Source: Mesobacillus jeotgali
Lineage (GTDB): Bacteria; Bacillota; Bacilli; Bacillales; Cytobacillaceae
NCBI RefSeq assembly: GCF_002874535.1
Contig: NZ_CP025025.1
Location: forward strand, 3,123,312-3,187,311
Length of the DNA stretch: 64,000 nt
Direction: 5' to 3'
The notes below the pieces were generated by a model. That model was given only the letters and a program-made list of their open reading frames with translations, was not told where the DNA came from and did no database searches. This document shows, piece after piece, positions 1 through 8,139 of this stretch. The stretch's first letter is position 1. Every line of letters begins with the position of its first letter. The position numbers and the translations under genes were made by a program.

Positions 1-149
1 TTTTCCTCACTGTTAGCTTCGACCATAGCTAAAGTTCCTTCATTCATTTCGGTCAATTCATCTTGTTTATCGAATGATGAATAAAGAAAAAATAATACAG
101 CCACCATTCCTGCAATAACATAAATTTTGTTTTCTCTGATCCAGTCCAC
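1..149 (-). CDS. comEA: ComEA competence DNA receptor, N-terminal part (runs off the window)
   Basis: This is the first ~49 codons of a membrane-anchored DNA-binding protein; the rest lies outside the left edge. Reading from a GTG at 149, a short basic/aromatic start is followed by a hydrophobic segment at about residues 9-23 and then an acidic polar linker. That is the layout of ComEA, which binds transforming DNA at the outer face of the membrane through a C-terminal helix-hairpin-helix domain (not visible here). An AAGGTG ribosome binding site lies about 10 bases upstream of the GTG. The identification rests mainly on context: in Bacillus the comE operon is transcribed divergently from comER, which is exactly the neighbour found here. 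Confidence 0.75.
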   Translation of the reverse strand, partial: MDWIRENKIYVIAGMVAVLFFLYSSFDKQDELTEMNEGTLAMVEANSEE

Positions 150-237
150 AAACGGTCAACACCTTTCTATATGTCATAAACTAAAACTTGAAATCATATG
201 GATATAGGAGAATAAATGTACGAAGGAGGGAAGGGTT

Positions 238-1059
238 ATGAAAATAGGGATTATAGGCACAGGGAATATGGGGAGAATTCTCGCCGAAGCTCTCATTGAT
301 GGGAATGCCGTTTCCCCTTCTTCAATGATGATTACAAATAGGACATTATCAAAAGCTTTAGAGATTCAAAAAATATATCCAGGCTTATCAGTTGGTGAGA
401 ATGCGGAAGAAGTTGCTGAAAACGCCGATGCTATTTTCGTATGCGTTAAGCCCCATCATGTTTTGGGAGTCCTCGAGACCATCAAACCTGTGGTCACAAA
501 GGATAAATGTGTAATTTCCATAACAAGCCCAATCAGTGTAGGGCAAATAGAAAGCAAAGTAGATTGTTCTGTCATGAGAATCATTCCAAGCATTACAAAC
601 AGAGCGCTTGCAGGTGTTTCACTTTTCTCTTTTGGAACTCGATGCACGACGGAATGGAGGGAAGCATTATTTACCCTTTTCGACAAGGTATCTGTTCCCC
701 TGGAAATCGAGGAGAATATCACAAGAGTGGCCTCAGATATCGTCAGCTGCGGTCCAGCTTTCTTCAGTCACCTTGTTCAGAGTTTTATCAATGGAGCGGT
801 CAAGGAAACGGAAATTGATCAGGAAACTGCCACCAAACTATCAAGTGAGATGCTAATTGGTTTAGGAGAATTATTGAGTCAAAATCATTATACTTTACAA
901 ACTTTACAGGAAAAGGTTTGCGTTAAAGGCGGCATAACAGGAGAAGGAATCAAGGTACTTGAAAGTGAAACGGGAGATATGTTTGAACAGATATTTCAGG
1001 CAACTCATAAAAAATTTGCAGAAGAACTGGAAAAAACGAAGGAACAATTCGGCCCTTAA
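238..1059 (+). CDS. comER: ComER, pyrroline-5-carboxylate reductase-like protein
   Basis: A 273-residue protein of the P5C reductase (ProC) fold. The N-terminus has a Rossmann dinucleotide motif (GIIGTGNMG, residues 4-12), and the C-terminal half keeps the helical substrate and dimer domain with CGPAFF and a GGITGEG segment typical of ProC proteins. In Bacillus this paralogue sits opposite comEA and is called ComER; its role in competence is minor or unclear, and it has been linked to sporulation and biofilm control in some species. The ATG follows a strong AAGGAGG site. It is convergent with yqeM; the two share a hairpin terminator. Whether it still reduces pyrroline-5-carboxylate cannot be read from the sequence. 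Confidence 0.9.
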   Translation: MKIGIIGTGNMGRILAEALIDGNAVSPSSMMITNRTLSKALEIQKIYPGLSVGENAEEVAENADAIFVCVKPHHVLGVLETIKPVVTKDKCVISITSPISVGQIESKVDCSVMRIIPSITNRALAGVSLFSFGTRCTTEWREALFTLFDKVSVPLEIEENITRVASDIVSCGPAFFSHLVQSFINGAVKETEIDQETATKLSSEMLIGLGELLSQNHYTLQTLQEKVCVKGGITGEGIKVLESETGDMFEQIFQATHKKFAEELEKTKEQFGP

Positions 1060-1120
1060 AAGATTTCGCTATTGGTCTTTATAATCCTTCTATATAAATG
1101 TGACAATTTTAGTACAAGAA

Positions 1121-1158
1121 AGAGGGTGTCCTAAAGTAAAAACTTTTGGACACCCTCT
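1121..1158. terminator. Bidirectional terminator between comER and yqeM
   Basis: A near-perfect long inverted repeat, AGAGGGTGTCC with its complement GGACACCCTCT and inner arms AAAGT/ACTTT, is followed by ATTTTT on the plus strand. It lies between convergent genes. Stems ending in GGGTGTCC also occur as ends of some mobile elements, so an element remnant is possible. Confidence 0.75.
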
Positions 1159-1187
1159 ATTTTTATGACGGCTTGTAAAAATATTCG

Positions 1188-1227
1188 GTTGATTTCCGTT
1201 CCAGGGGCTTTGCTTTCCGCTGGGAAG
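1188..1227 (+). repeat. Degenerate fragment of the MITE-like repeat
   Basis: About 40 bases beginning GTTGATTTCCGTTCCAGG match the left part of the complete element at 41104-41353 with a few substitutions. The rest of the element is missing, so this is a relic in the comER-yqeM gap. Confidence 0.6.
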
Positions 1228-1281
1228 AATTATGATTCAAACATCAAATTCTTCCTGGCAGGTGGTGTGCCTTTTTACTGT

Positions 1282-2028
1282 TCACAGCTTTTTCATAGCA
1301 AAAAACAACCGTTCTGCTGTTGGCTCGGGGGCTTTCATAGTGTAATCCCCGGTAACTTCAATATTAGCAAAGCCGGCCTGCGCTAACCATTTTACATAGG
1401 AATCCTCGGGATATGTACGCTGATAATGCAATTCATCGACTCGGTCATACTTTCCTGTTCCTTCATCAAGGACGAAAAAGGTAAGCTCATGTTCAACACT
1501 GTGAGCGCCTTCCCCCTTGAAGCTGTTCCAAATATAAGTGATTTCTTCATCATCCCATGTAAACGTTGCATCTGCAAAAATATGTTCCATTTTATAGACA
1601 GAATGGACATCAAACAGGAATAAGCCCCCTTTTTTTAAAAGGCGGGACACCCCTTCGAATGTCTGGCGGACTGCCTGTTCATCCTCTAAATAATTCAGCG
1701 AATCACAAAAGATGCCAATGATATCAAATTCACCTAAATCATCAAGCTCCGTCATGTCCTGCTGAAAAAATTGTGTTGGCAACGATAGCGCCTGTGCTTT
1801 CGACTGGGCTACTGAGAGCATATCTGTTGATAAATCCGCGCCAGTCACATCAAAGCCTTTTTGCGCAAATCTTACTGATAGCTCTCCGGTGCCGCATGCG
1901 AGGTCGAGGAGCTTCATTCCGTTCACTTGATATTTCTCTTTGTATGACTCAACAATCGAAACCCATTCATCATAGGGAACATCCTGCATGAGCTCATCAT
2001 ACAAATAAGCGAACCTTTCGTATGACAT
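1282..2028 (-). CDS. yqeM: SAM-dependent class I methyltransferase YqeM
   Basis: A 248-residue Rossmann-fold methyltransferase. SAM-binding motif I is LLDLACGTGELSVRF near residues 40-55, followed by a motif II-like acidic strand end (TGADLS) and the post-I/II region around DIIGIFCDSLNYL. The substrate is not known. It is the last gene of the yqeG-yqeM cluster; its ATG overlaps the rsfS stop codon by one base (TAATG), so the two are probably translationally coupled. The gene order matches B. subtilis. The family call is firm; the function is not established. Confidence 0.88.
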   Translation of the reverse strand: MSYERFAYLYDELMQDVPYDEWVSIVESYKEKYQVNGMKLLDLACGTGELSVRFAQKGFDVTGADLSTDMLSVAQSKAQALSLPTQFFQQDMTELDDLGEFDIIGIFCDSLNYLEDEQAVRQTFEGVSRLLKKGGLFLFDVHSVYKMEHIFADATFTWDDEEITYIWNSFKGEGAHSVEHELTFFVLDEGTGKYDRVDELHYQRTYPEDSYVKWLAQAGFANIEVTGDYTMKAPEPTAERLFFAMKKL

Positions 2029-2381
2029 TAATTTAGCTCACTTTGTACGTTTTCGATCGGAGCATCTCCCCATAGGCGCTCAAGATTATAGTAACTTCGC
2101 TCTTCTTTGTGGAAGACATGGACAACAACATCACCGATATCGATCAGCACCCACCTTGCTTCGTCAAAACCTTCCATCCGCCTAAGATTATATCCATGCT
2201 CTTCTGCTTTTTCCCTGATTTCACGGGCAATAGCCTGTACCTGCTTATCAGAATTCCCGTGGCAGATGACAAAGTAATCAGCAATCAATGAGATACCTTT
2301 CATATTCAGTACCATAATATCTTCTGCTCTTTTATCGTCTGCTGCTTTTACCGCTGTCAATAATAATTCGCGCTCACTCAT
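2028..2381 (-). CDS. rsfS: Ribosomal silencing factor RsfS
   Basis: A 117-residue DUF143/Iojap family protein. RsfS binds ribosomal protein uL14 on the free 50S subunit and blocks joining with 30S, lowering translation during starvation. The family core is visible as a DYFVICHGNS strand-loop, a following helix rich in Glu and Arg, and the WVLIDIGDVVVHVFHKEERSYYNLE block near the C-terminus. Length fits the family. It sits between yqeK (4 bases upstream) and yqeM (1-base overlap) in a cluster devoted to ribosome assembly and nucleotide metabolism. Confidence 0.93.
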   Translation of the reverse strand: MSERELLLTAVKAADDKRAEDIMVLNMKGISLIADYFVICHGNSDKQVQAIAREIREKAEEHGYNLRRMEGFDEARWVLIDIGDVVVHVFHKEERSYYNLERLWGDAPIENVQSELN

Positions 2382-2385
2382 TTAA

Positions 2386-2952
2386 TCAACCTCCTGAATT
2401 TTGTACGATGCTGTTGTATGCATTAAATGTATCTGGAAAGACCGGCTGGTTTTTCTTCATTAAAAATTGAATTGTATTTTTCATGGATTGGATCAATGCT
2501 CTGTCCAAATCATTCTCTGCCAGTTCCCTGACTTCATCCACTCCTGGAAAATGGCGGCCTGGTTCAATGTAATCAGCCAGATAGATGACTTTATCAAGAA
2601 GCGTCATGCCAATCCTTCCTGAAGTATGGTAACGGATTGCATCAAGTACTTCCTTGTCGTCGATTCCCGCTTCCTTCTCTGCGAGGAACGCCCCGACTGG
2701 CGCATGCCAGAGCTCACTGTTAAACTCAAGCAAGATTGGAGGCATTTTTTGTTCCTCAATGATTTGTCTCATTTCATCCTTCGGGCGAAATTTAGCATAA
2801 TCATGAAAAATAGCAGCCAGTTCCGCTTTCTTAATATCTGCTCCATAAATCCCGGCCAGCTTGATGGCTGTCTCCATCACGCCAAGAGTATGCTGAAAGC
2901 GGTGTTCAGTCAGTTGTGGCTTCACAATCTGAAATGCTTGTTCACGTTCCAT
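2386..2952 (-). CDS. yqeK: HD-domain Ap4A hydrolase YqeK
   Basis: A 188-residue HD-superfamily phosphohydrolase. The metal site is seen as H (RFQHTLGV), HDYAKF and later residues in HAPVGA and RYHTSG. B. subtilis YqeK and relatives hydrolyse diadenosine tetraphosphate symmetrically to ADP. The start chosen is the ATG at 2952 (MEREQAF), because GAGGAGC is 9 bases upstream of it but only 2 bases from an upstream in-frame ATG at 2961. Either way the gene begins inside the 3' end of nadD, giving an overlap and probable coupling with it. Confidence 0.9.
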   Translation of the reverse strand: MEREQAFQIVKPQLTEHRFQHTLGVMETAIKLAGIYGADIKKAELAAIFHDYAKFRPKDEMRQIIEEQKMPPILLEFNSELWHAPVGAFLAEKEAGIDDKEVLDAIRYHTSGRIGMTLLDKVIYLADYIEPGRHFPGVDEVRELAENDLDRALIQSMKNTIQFLMKKNQPVFPDTFNAYNSIVQNSGG

Positions 2953-3511
2953 ATAAACCATGCTCCTCTATATAAACCCTAACCGGATCGGGCAGCAGAT
3001 AGCGTATGCTTCGGCCGTCCCTCACTCTATCTCTAATCATACTTGAAGAGATATCCATTTGAGGTGTCTCTGCATAAAGAATATCATATGGTGTTTCGGT
3101 ATTGTATGATGGTCTGCTGACACCCACAAACTTGACCATTTTCAATAATTCATCTATTTTATGCCATTTGGGCAGATATTCAACCATATCTCCGCCAATG
3201 ATAAAGTGGAAATCGGTTTCTTTATACATATCTTTTAATATTTTCATCGTTTCATACGTATAAGATCGGCCGCTTCTCTCAAGTTCTGCTTTTTCAATCC
3301 TGAATTGCTTGTTATCGGCGATAGCAAGCTCGAGCATAGCCAGCCTGTCTGAATGGCTGATGGGCTCATCTACAGTTTTGTGCGGCGGCACCTGATTTGG
3401 CATGAACCAAACCTCATCAAGTCCATAAGCATGTAACACTTCATTCGCAATAACTAAATGTCCGGTGTGCGGCGGGTTGAAGGTTCCGCCTAAAATGCCA
3501 ACTTTTTTCAA
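2942..3511 (-). CDS. nadD: Nicotinate-nucleotide adenylyltransferase NadD
   Basis: A 189-residue nucleotidyltransferase that makes deamido-NAD from nicotinate mononucleotide and ATP, an essential step of NAD synthesis. The N-terminal [11 protein letters not shown] (residues 8-18) contains the HxGH catalytic motif, and the [13 protein letters not shown] segment near residue 155 is the second ATP-binding signature. Length is normal. It lies between yhbY and yqeK on the same strand, with its 3' end overlapping yqeK; this pairing is conserved in Bacillales. Confidence 0.96.
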   Translation of the reverse strand: MKKVGILGGTFNPPHTGHLVIANEVLHAYGLDEVWFMPNQVPPHKTVDEPISHSDRLAMLELAIADNKQFRIEKAELERSGRSYTYETMKILKDMYKETDFHFIIGGDMVEYLPKWHKIDELLKMVKFVGVSRPSYNTETPYDILYAETPQMDISSSMIRDRVRDGRSIRYLLPDPVRVYIEEHGLYGT

Positions 3512-3529
3512 ACAGGCACCTCCCAGTAT

Positions 3530-3823
3530 TTATCTTGGAAGAACGATTTGCTTATTTTCACGGGACTCTTTATATAAAACAATGGTATTACCGATTACCT
3601 GAACAAGCTCTGCTTTTGCACCACGAGAAAGCTGTTCAGCCACAGTATCCCTATCCTCATCACAGTTCTGCAGGATGCTTACCTTAATCAACTCTCTAGC
3701 TTCCAGTACATCTGCGATTTGCTTGATCATATTTTCATTTACCCCACCTTTTCCAACTTGAAAAATTGGAGTAAGATGATGGGCTTTCGATCTTAAAAAA
3801 CGTTTCTGCTTACCTGTTAACAT
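3530..3823 (-). CDS. yhbY: CRM-domain RNA-binding protein YhbY/YqeI
   Basis: A 97-residue protein formed almost wholly by one CRM domain, with the GxxG loop (KGGVNENM, residues 23-30) used for RNA contact and a basic N-terminus (LTGKQKRFLRSKAHHL). Homologues associate with pre-50S particles. The gene lies between aroE (3 bases upstream) and nadD, in a tight operon with the GTPase gene yqeH, which fits a shared role in ribosome maturation. Confidence 0.93.
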   Translation of the reverse strand: MLTGKQKRFLRSKAHHLTPIFQVGKGGVNENMIKQIADVLEARELIKVSILQNCDEDRDTVAEQLSRGAKAELVQVIGNTIVLYKESRENKQIVLPR

Positions 3824-3826
3824 ATG

Positions 3827-4657
3827 TTAACCTCCTAAATTTCTTAAAACATTCATTTCCATTCTATCAACGTCAGGAAAAATCCCTGTCCATATCTCAA
3901 AAGCAAGCGCTCCCTGAAAAACAAACATTCCTACACCATTCTGGACAGCAGCTCCCCTTCTGAAAGCTTCCTTTAAAAACTTTGTTTGCAATGGATTATA
4001 AATTATATCACTAACTATCGTATTTTGGCTTATGTTTTCAGGAGACAGCGGCAAACTTTCTGTATCAGGCACCATACCAATAGAAGTTGTCTGTATGATT
4101 AGCTGATAATCTGCAAGTGACTTTTCAGCAGCTTCCCGGCCAATAATCTTTGATGCCACTTTGAAAGGGCAAGAGTCGACAAGCTCTTCAGCCTTTTCGG
4201 GAGTGCGATTATACAGGTCAATTCGCTCAATACCGGCCTGTGCCATCGAAAAGTAAATGGCTCTTGAAGCACCACCTGCACCAATAATCAAAGCTGATCT
4301 TGAACCAAGATCAGCAGCCAAATATTCTAGCCCTTTAACAAAGCCAGGGCCATCAGTATTATAGCCTACCAGAAGGCCATTTTCATTCTTGACTGTGTTG
4401 ACGGCTCCTATTGCCCTTGCCAGAGGATCGACTTTATCCAGGTGAGTGATGATATCTGTCTTATGCGGAATTGTTACATTGAATCCGCTCACACCGAGCG
4501 CTTTCAAGCCTTTTACAGCATCCTCAAGATTCCCGTTGCTCACACGGAAAGGCAAATAAACTGCATCGATTCCATAAAGATCAAATAAATCATTATGCAT
4601 GGCAGGAGACATCGAATGAGCTATAGGATCTCCGATGACACCGAACATTTTTTTCAT
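3827..4657 (-). CDS. aroE: Shikimate dehydrogenase AroE
   Basis: A 276-residue NADPH-dependent enzyme reducing 3-dehydroshikimate to shikimate. The shikimate site is visible as HSMSPAMHN (residues 13-21) and NVTIPHKTD, which carries the catalytic Lys; NTDGPGF carries the paired Asp. The NADP fold shows GAGGASRAI near residue 127, and LYNRTPEKA holds the residues that recognise the phosphate. Length is typical. It is embedded in the yqe operon between yqeH and yhbY as in B. subtilis, where the gene is also called aroD. Confidence 0.96.
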   Translation of the reverse strand: MKKMFGVIGDPIAHSMSPAMHNDLFDLYGIDAVYLPFRVSNGNLEDAVKGLKALGVSGFNVTIPHKTDIITHLDKVDPLARAIGAVNTVKNENGLLVGYNTDGPGFVKGLEYLAADLGSRSALIIGAGGASRAIYFSMAQAGIERIDLYNRTPEKAEELVDSCPFKVASKIIGREAAEKSLADYQLIIQTTSIGMVPDTESLPLSPENISQNTIVSDIIYNPLQTKFLKEAFRRGAAVQNGVGMFVFQGALAFEIWTGIFPDVDRMEMNVLRNLGG

Positions 4658-4706
4658 TACGTCTCCCGCCCCTTCTTTTTGATTTGGTCCTGTTAAACAA
4701 CGGAAC

Positions 4707-5810
4707 CTAAATAAGTGACCTTCTCAGCATTACATGAACGCCTTTAGGGACATGCGCCGCGATTTTTGCGCCAGCATCATTGACCGTTACCCAGCCAAGC
4801 CCTGAAAATACGACATCGGTTTTCGCTTCCTTAATTGTGAACTCATGTCGGACCAGTTCAGGGAATTCATCCATCTGCTCACGCCGCGGCGGTGTCAGAA
4901 GTTCACCTGCATGATTCTTATACAGTTCATCCGCTTTTTCAAGCTTTGTTCGGTGAATGTTGATTTCATTCGGCACATAGCATGAAAAAGACCTTCTCCC
5001 ACCTGATAGATAATCGAAACGAGCCAGCCCGCCGAAAAACAGGGTCTGCTCTTCATTTAATTGGTACACCTTCGGCTTGATTTCTTTTTTAGGAGTGATG
5101 AATTTCAAATCACGCTTATCCACGTAGTGCGCCATCTGATGATGGTTGATGATACCCGGTGTATCAACAATCGCTTTTCCGTCCTCAAGCGGTATTTCTA
5201 TCATATCAAGAGTAGTTCCAGGAAAGTGAGAAGTAGTGATCACATCACCTTCCCCTGTCACTTCCTTGATGATCCTATTGATAAAAGTAGATTTCCCTAC
5301 ATTCGTACAGCCTACAATATAAACATCCTTGCCATTGCGATATTCATCAATTGCCACAGCAGCTTCCCTGATATTATATCCTTTCGCAGCACTGACGAGT
5401 GATACATCAATCGGATTGAGTCCCAAATCCCTGGATTCCTTCTTCATCCAGTCGATCAACTTTCGCTGTTTGACCGATTTTGGAACAAGATCAGCTTTGT
5501 TGCCGATCAATAAAACTGGATTTTTCCCGGCGAACCGCTGGATCCCTGGCAGCCAGCTCCCATTGAAGTCAAAAATATCAACAATCTTAACAATCAGGGC
5601 CTCCCTGCTGCTAAGTTCATTCAATATTTTTAAAAAGTCGTCATCCGTCAGGCTAACATCCTGGATTTCATTATAGTTTTTTAAACGAAAGCATCTCTGG
5701 CATACCACAACTTCTTTTTCTAACGAAGAGGCCGGAGCATACCCTAATTCCTCTGGGTTTTCCGTCTGGATTTTCACACCACAGCCTGTACAGTTAAATT
5801 GCTCACTCAA
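4707..5810 (-). CDS. yqeH: Circularly permuted ribosome-assembly GTPase YqeH
   Basis: A 367-residue GTPase needed for 30S subunit assembly. An N-terminal zinc ribbon is seen (C7, C10, C37, C40). The G motifs are in permuted order: NKAD (G4) at 104-107, SAAKG (G5) near 140, then the P-loop GCTNVGKS at 167-174 and DTPGI (G3) later. The C-terminal half is the usual RNA-binding extension. The start is a TTG at 5810 with GGGAGGA about seven bases upstream; this region also holds the yqeG stop codon. Confidence 0.95.
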   Translation of the reverse strand: MSEQFNCTGCGVKIQTENPEELGYAPASSLEKEVVVCQRCFRLKNYNEIQDVSLTDDDFLKILNELSSREALIVKIVDIFDFNGSWLPGIQRFAGKNPVLLIGNKADLVPKSVKQRKLIDWMKKESRDLGLNPIDVSLVSAAKGYNIREAAVAIDEYRNGKDVYIVGCTNVGKSTFINRIIKEVTGEGDVITTSHFPGTTLDMIEIPLEDGKAIVDTPGIINHHQMAHYVDKRDLKFITPKKEIKPKVYQLNEEQTLFFGGLARFDYLSGGRRSFSCYVPNEINIHRTKLEKADELYKNHAGELLTPPRREQMDEFPELVRHEFTIKEAKTDVVFSGLGWVTVNDAGAKIAAHVPKGVHVMLRRSLI

Positions 5811-5813
5811 ATC

Positions 5814-6335
5814 TTAGTCCTCCCAATTCAGCTTTCCTTTTTTCCTGAACCAATTTAAAATTCTTCTTTCTACTTTTCTGTTGAACCTAGTCACAAACCC
5901 ATCTGTCTGTGCAACCGGAACAACTAGAATTGTATGGAAGCCGCTTCTGTTGCCGCCAAGTACATCGGTTAAAAGCTGGTCACCGATCACGACCGTTTCT
6001 TCTTTTCTCAATCCCATTTGTTTTAATGCTTTATTAAAAGCACGAGTCATCGGTTTTCTCGCCTGAAATATGAATGGTATTTTAAGCGGATCAGAAAATG
6101 CCCTGACTCTTTTCTCATTATTATTTGAAACAATTGTTACGAGTATTTCATGTTCCCTCATATTTTCAAACCACTCGATGAGCAGGGGCGTCGCATAGGG
6201 ACGATCCCACTCAACGAGTGTGTTATCAAGATCTGTTATGATTCCCTTCACACCTTTATCTTTCAGGCTTTCGGGCGTGATTTCAAATATACTTTTCACA
6301 TGCTGGTCCGGCAAAAAATGCTTTAGCAATTTCAT
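5814..6335 (-). CDS. yqeG: HAD-family phosphatase YqeG
   Basis: A 173-residue HAD subfamily IIIA phosphatase. Motif I is the DLDNTLVEW block (residues 36-44), motif II the Ser/Thr strand (TIVSNN), motif III the basic RKPMTRAF segment, and motif IV the VIGDQLLTDVLGG block. The relatives include the mitochondrial phosphatidylglycerol-phosphate phosphatase GEP4, so PGP dephosphorylation is possible, though not shown by sequence. It is the first gene of the eight-gene minus-strand cluster; a GAGGTG site precedes the ATG. The upstream region is shared with divergent sda and holds DnaA boxes. Confidence 0.9.
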   Translation of the reverse strand: MKLLKHFLPDQHVKSIFEITPESLKDKGVKGIITDLDNTLVEWDRPYATPLLIEWFENMREHEILVTIVSNNNEKRVRAFSDPLKIPFIFQARKPMTRAFNKALKQMGLRKEETVVIGDQLLTDVLGGNRSGFHTILVVPVAQTDGFVTRFNRKVERRILNWFRKKGKLNWED

Positions 6336-6538
6336 TACACCTCATTAATTAATTTCCTATCATACCGTTAACATCATACCCAATTTTATCCTCGTATTCA
6401 AAACAAACATTTAAATGGATAGGAAATAAATAAAAATAAGCGATAAAGGTCGACAAAAACACCACTTATTCGCTTGGCTACAACTTTTTTTAAAATATTC
6501 CAAAAAACTTTTCGACAAAATCCAACGATTTCCAATCC

Positions 6539-6675
6539 TGTGGATAACCTTATTCACATAACACACATTGATTTTATTAATAATTTCCCATTTATAAACA
6601 AATTAATCACAGGTTATCCACTGCTAACTGTGGATAATTAGAACAGTTGTTCTCCGTGTTTCATTCTGCTAGAGT
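6539..6675 (+). promoter_or_regulatory. sda control region: DnaA boxes, LexA-type site and sigma-A promoter
   Basis: Exact DnaA boxes (TTATNCACA in either orientation) occur at 6539-6547 (-), 6550-6558 (+) and 6629-6637 (-). One-mismatch boxes are at 6603-6611 and 6614-6622. Immediately after the last box is GAACAGTTGTTC (6641-6652), a perfect GAAC-N4-GTTC palindrome of the Gram-positive LexA/DinR type. It overlaps a -35 TTGTTC (6647-6652), followed after 17 bases by a -10 TAGAGT (6670-6675). DnaA control of sda is established in B. subtilis; the LexA site is inference. The yqeG side is expected to use the same region in the other direction. Confidence 0.75.
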
Positions 6676-6754
6676 AAGGGTAGAACGAAATAACTTACAA
6701 TTATATGCAATTAGCATCTATTTTAGAAGATCCTTTTGGGGGTGAATGACTGGA

Positions 6755-6895
6755 ATGCGTAAACTGTCGGACGAGCTGTTGATCGAGTCTTATTTTAAAG
6801 CAAGAGAATTGAATTTAAGCTATGAGTTTATTCGTTTGATTGAAACGGAAATCCACCGGCGTTCATTATCTAACCGAATTAAAGCCTCATCCTGA
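6755..6895 (+). CDS. sda: Sda, inhibitor of sporulation kinase
   Basis: A 46-residue helical-hairpin protein nearly identical in its first 14 residues to B. subtilis Sda ([14 protein letters not shown]). Sda binds the dimerisation/phosphotransfer domain of KinA and KinB and stops phosphate flow to Spo0A when DNA replication is disturbed. The ATG at 6755 is 10 bases from GGGGG; an in-frame ATG at 6746 would add three residues but sits almost on the ribosome site. The gene is monocistronic, with a terminator right after the stop. It is too short for most automatic gene calls. Confidence 0.95.
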   Translation: MRKLSDELLIESYFKARELNLSYEFIRLIETEIHRRSLSNRIKASS

Positions 6896-6896
6896 C

Positions 6897-6920
6897 AGCC
6901 CCTAAAAGGGCTTTTTTTTT
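6897..6920 (+). terminator. sda terminator
   Basis: AGCCC/GGGCT stem with a short loop followed by a run of nine or more T, starting two bases after the sda stop. Confidence 0.9.
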
Positions 6921-6947
6921 GAGTTAAACGTTATTGAAAAGGACAAA

Positions 6948-7064
6948 AAGCGTAAGCGCTTCGTTCAGCCCCGACTAGCGCTGGAGGGCCTGACAGTGAA
7001 GTCGTTCTTTGACTTCATTGTCAGGACCGAAGCGTCTCGAGGGGCTAGGCGCTGGAGCTGGATT
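6948..7064. repeat. ~117-bp palindromic repeat, copy 1
   Basis: The first of four loci of an imperfect palindrome. The centre is TGAAGTC-GTTCTTT-GACTTCA. The left arm carries AGCGCTGGAGG, the right arm CTCGAGGGGCTAGGCGCTGG, and the outer parts pair imperfectly. Other copies are at 16000-16112, 47938-48056 and 53696-53813, with a partial one at 15773-15858. It sits between the sda terminator and the 3' end of psd and contains no credible ORF. Confidence 0.85.
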
Positions 7065-7161
7065 AAGAAAACTACTTGTAGTTATCCACACTTAAATAAT
7101 TTTATAATTTCCCTTAACAACGATAAAGGCACAGATTCAGCCTGTGCCCCTCGCTTTTTAT

Positions 7162-7950
7162 TTAGCCTTGTCCATTTATTGTGCCGATTTTCTCGCCATA
7201 TTTAATATGATATGGAGGAGCAATTTTCGGCAGCAGGTTAATAGTGTCTTTTTCAAACAGCAAGACTACAGTTGAACCGAAGGTGAAATATGCCATTTGC
7301 TCACCTTTATCCACCTTTTGGCCGTCATGGGTGGTTTCGATTGAGTTAACAAACATTGCGCCTACCTTAATAACAGCTGCCATGCCCGCTTTATGCCTGA
7401 TTTCAGTGATCTTACGGTAGTTTTTAGATAATGGGTAGTTTCCATATTTCAATCCCATTTTATTGACAGGGTACGACTTTAAGCCCAAAGTCCATTGATT
7501 GATTACCTCACCAGTTACAGGGCTGTGAATTTGATGGTAGTGGCTTGGGCTCAAATAAAAGATCATATAAGTACCCTGCTCGTACCTCGCCATTGCTTCA
7601 TCACTTCCGAGCATCTCAGAAATAGAATAAACCTTTCCCTTTACCAGGATCGTTTTATCAGCCTCGATTTGTCCAACCTCTTCGATTACTGAATCTACTG
7701 GACTAACAACTGAAAAAGGATCCTCATCTATTCTCCTTGCGCCTTCTTTAAGGTTCCTGATGAAAAATTGATGGAGATTTTCATATTCTCCGATTGGTTT
7801 CTCCATCTCCTCCTGGTTGATGTTATAAGTTTTAGCAAAAGATGGAATGATTCTTTTGCTGCTCTTGGATTTTGCGAATTTATGCAAAATGGCCGAAGTC
7901 CACTTCCCATTTGTCAATTCTATAAGCAAGCGATATATAGATTGGAACAA
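7162..7950 (-). CDS. psd: Phosphatidylserine decarboxylase proenzyme Psd
   Basis: A 262-residue membrane enzyme converting phosphatidylserine to phosphatidylethanolamine. The self-cleavage site that creates the pyruvoyl group is FGST near residue 226 (cut between Gly and Ser); the catalytic Asp and His are in SPVDSV and the SPSHYHQIHSP block. Length equals the B. subtilis enzyme. The start is a TTG at 7950, with GGAGGT eight bases upstream. It is transcribed away from pssA, which makes its substrate; in B. subtilis the two genes are in one operon, so the arrangement here is rearranged but the pair remains adjacent. Confidence 0.95.
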   Translation of the reverse strand: MFQSIYRLLIELTNGKWTSAILHKFAKSKSSKRIIPSFAKTYNINQEEMEKPIGEYENLHQFFIRNLKEGARRIDEDPFSVVSPVDSVIEEVGQIEADKTILVKGKVYSISEMLGSDEAMARYEQGTYMIFYLSPSHYHQIHSPVTGEVINQWTLGLKSYPVNKMGLKYGNYPLSKNYRKITEIRHKAGMAAVIKVGAMFVNSIETTHDGQKVDKGEQMAYFTFGSTVVLLFEKDTINLLPKIAPPYHIKYGEKIGTINGQG

Positions 7951-8139
7951 TACTCTTACCTCCGATTATTATTTAAGTGTTTGCACAGATTAACTTTTGT
8001 TTTGTGGAAATTAATCTGAACTTTCGAAAACTATTAAAAGAAATCTTTACGAAATAGCATAATCAGCTTAGAATTATATATTATTATATAATAACCTAAT
8101 GTGCTAGTTCCCTTTTCCGATAATGAGGAGTGAAAATAT

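Noticed and set aside
150-237. ComK box between comEA and comER
   Set aside because: I looked for paired AAAA-N5-TTTT motifs and found none that fit well enough to report.
1121-1158. Insertion sequence end near comER
   Set aside because: The hairpin begins like some IS ends (GGGTGTCC), but there is no transposase or second end, and a bidirectional terminator is expected between convergent genes.
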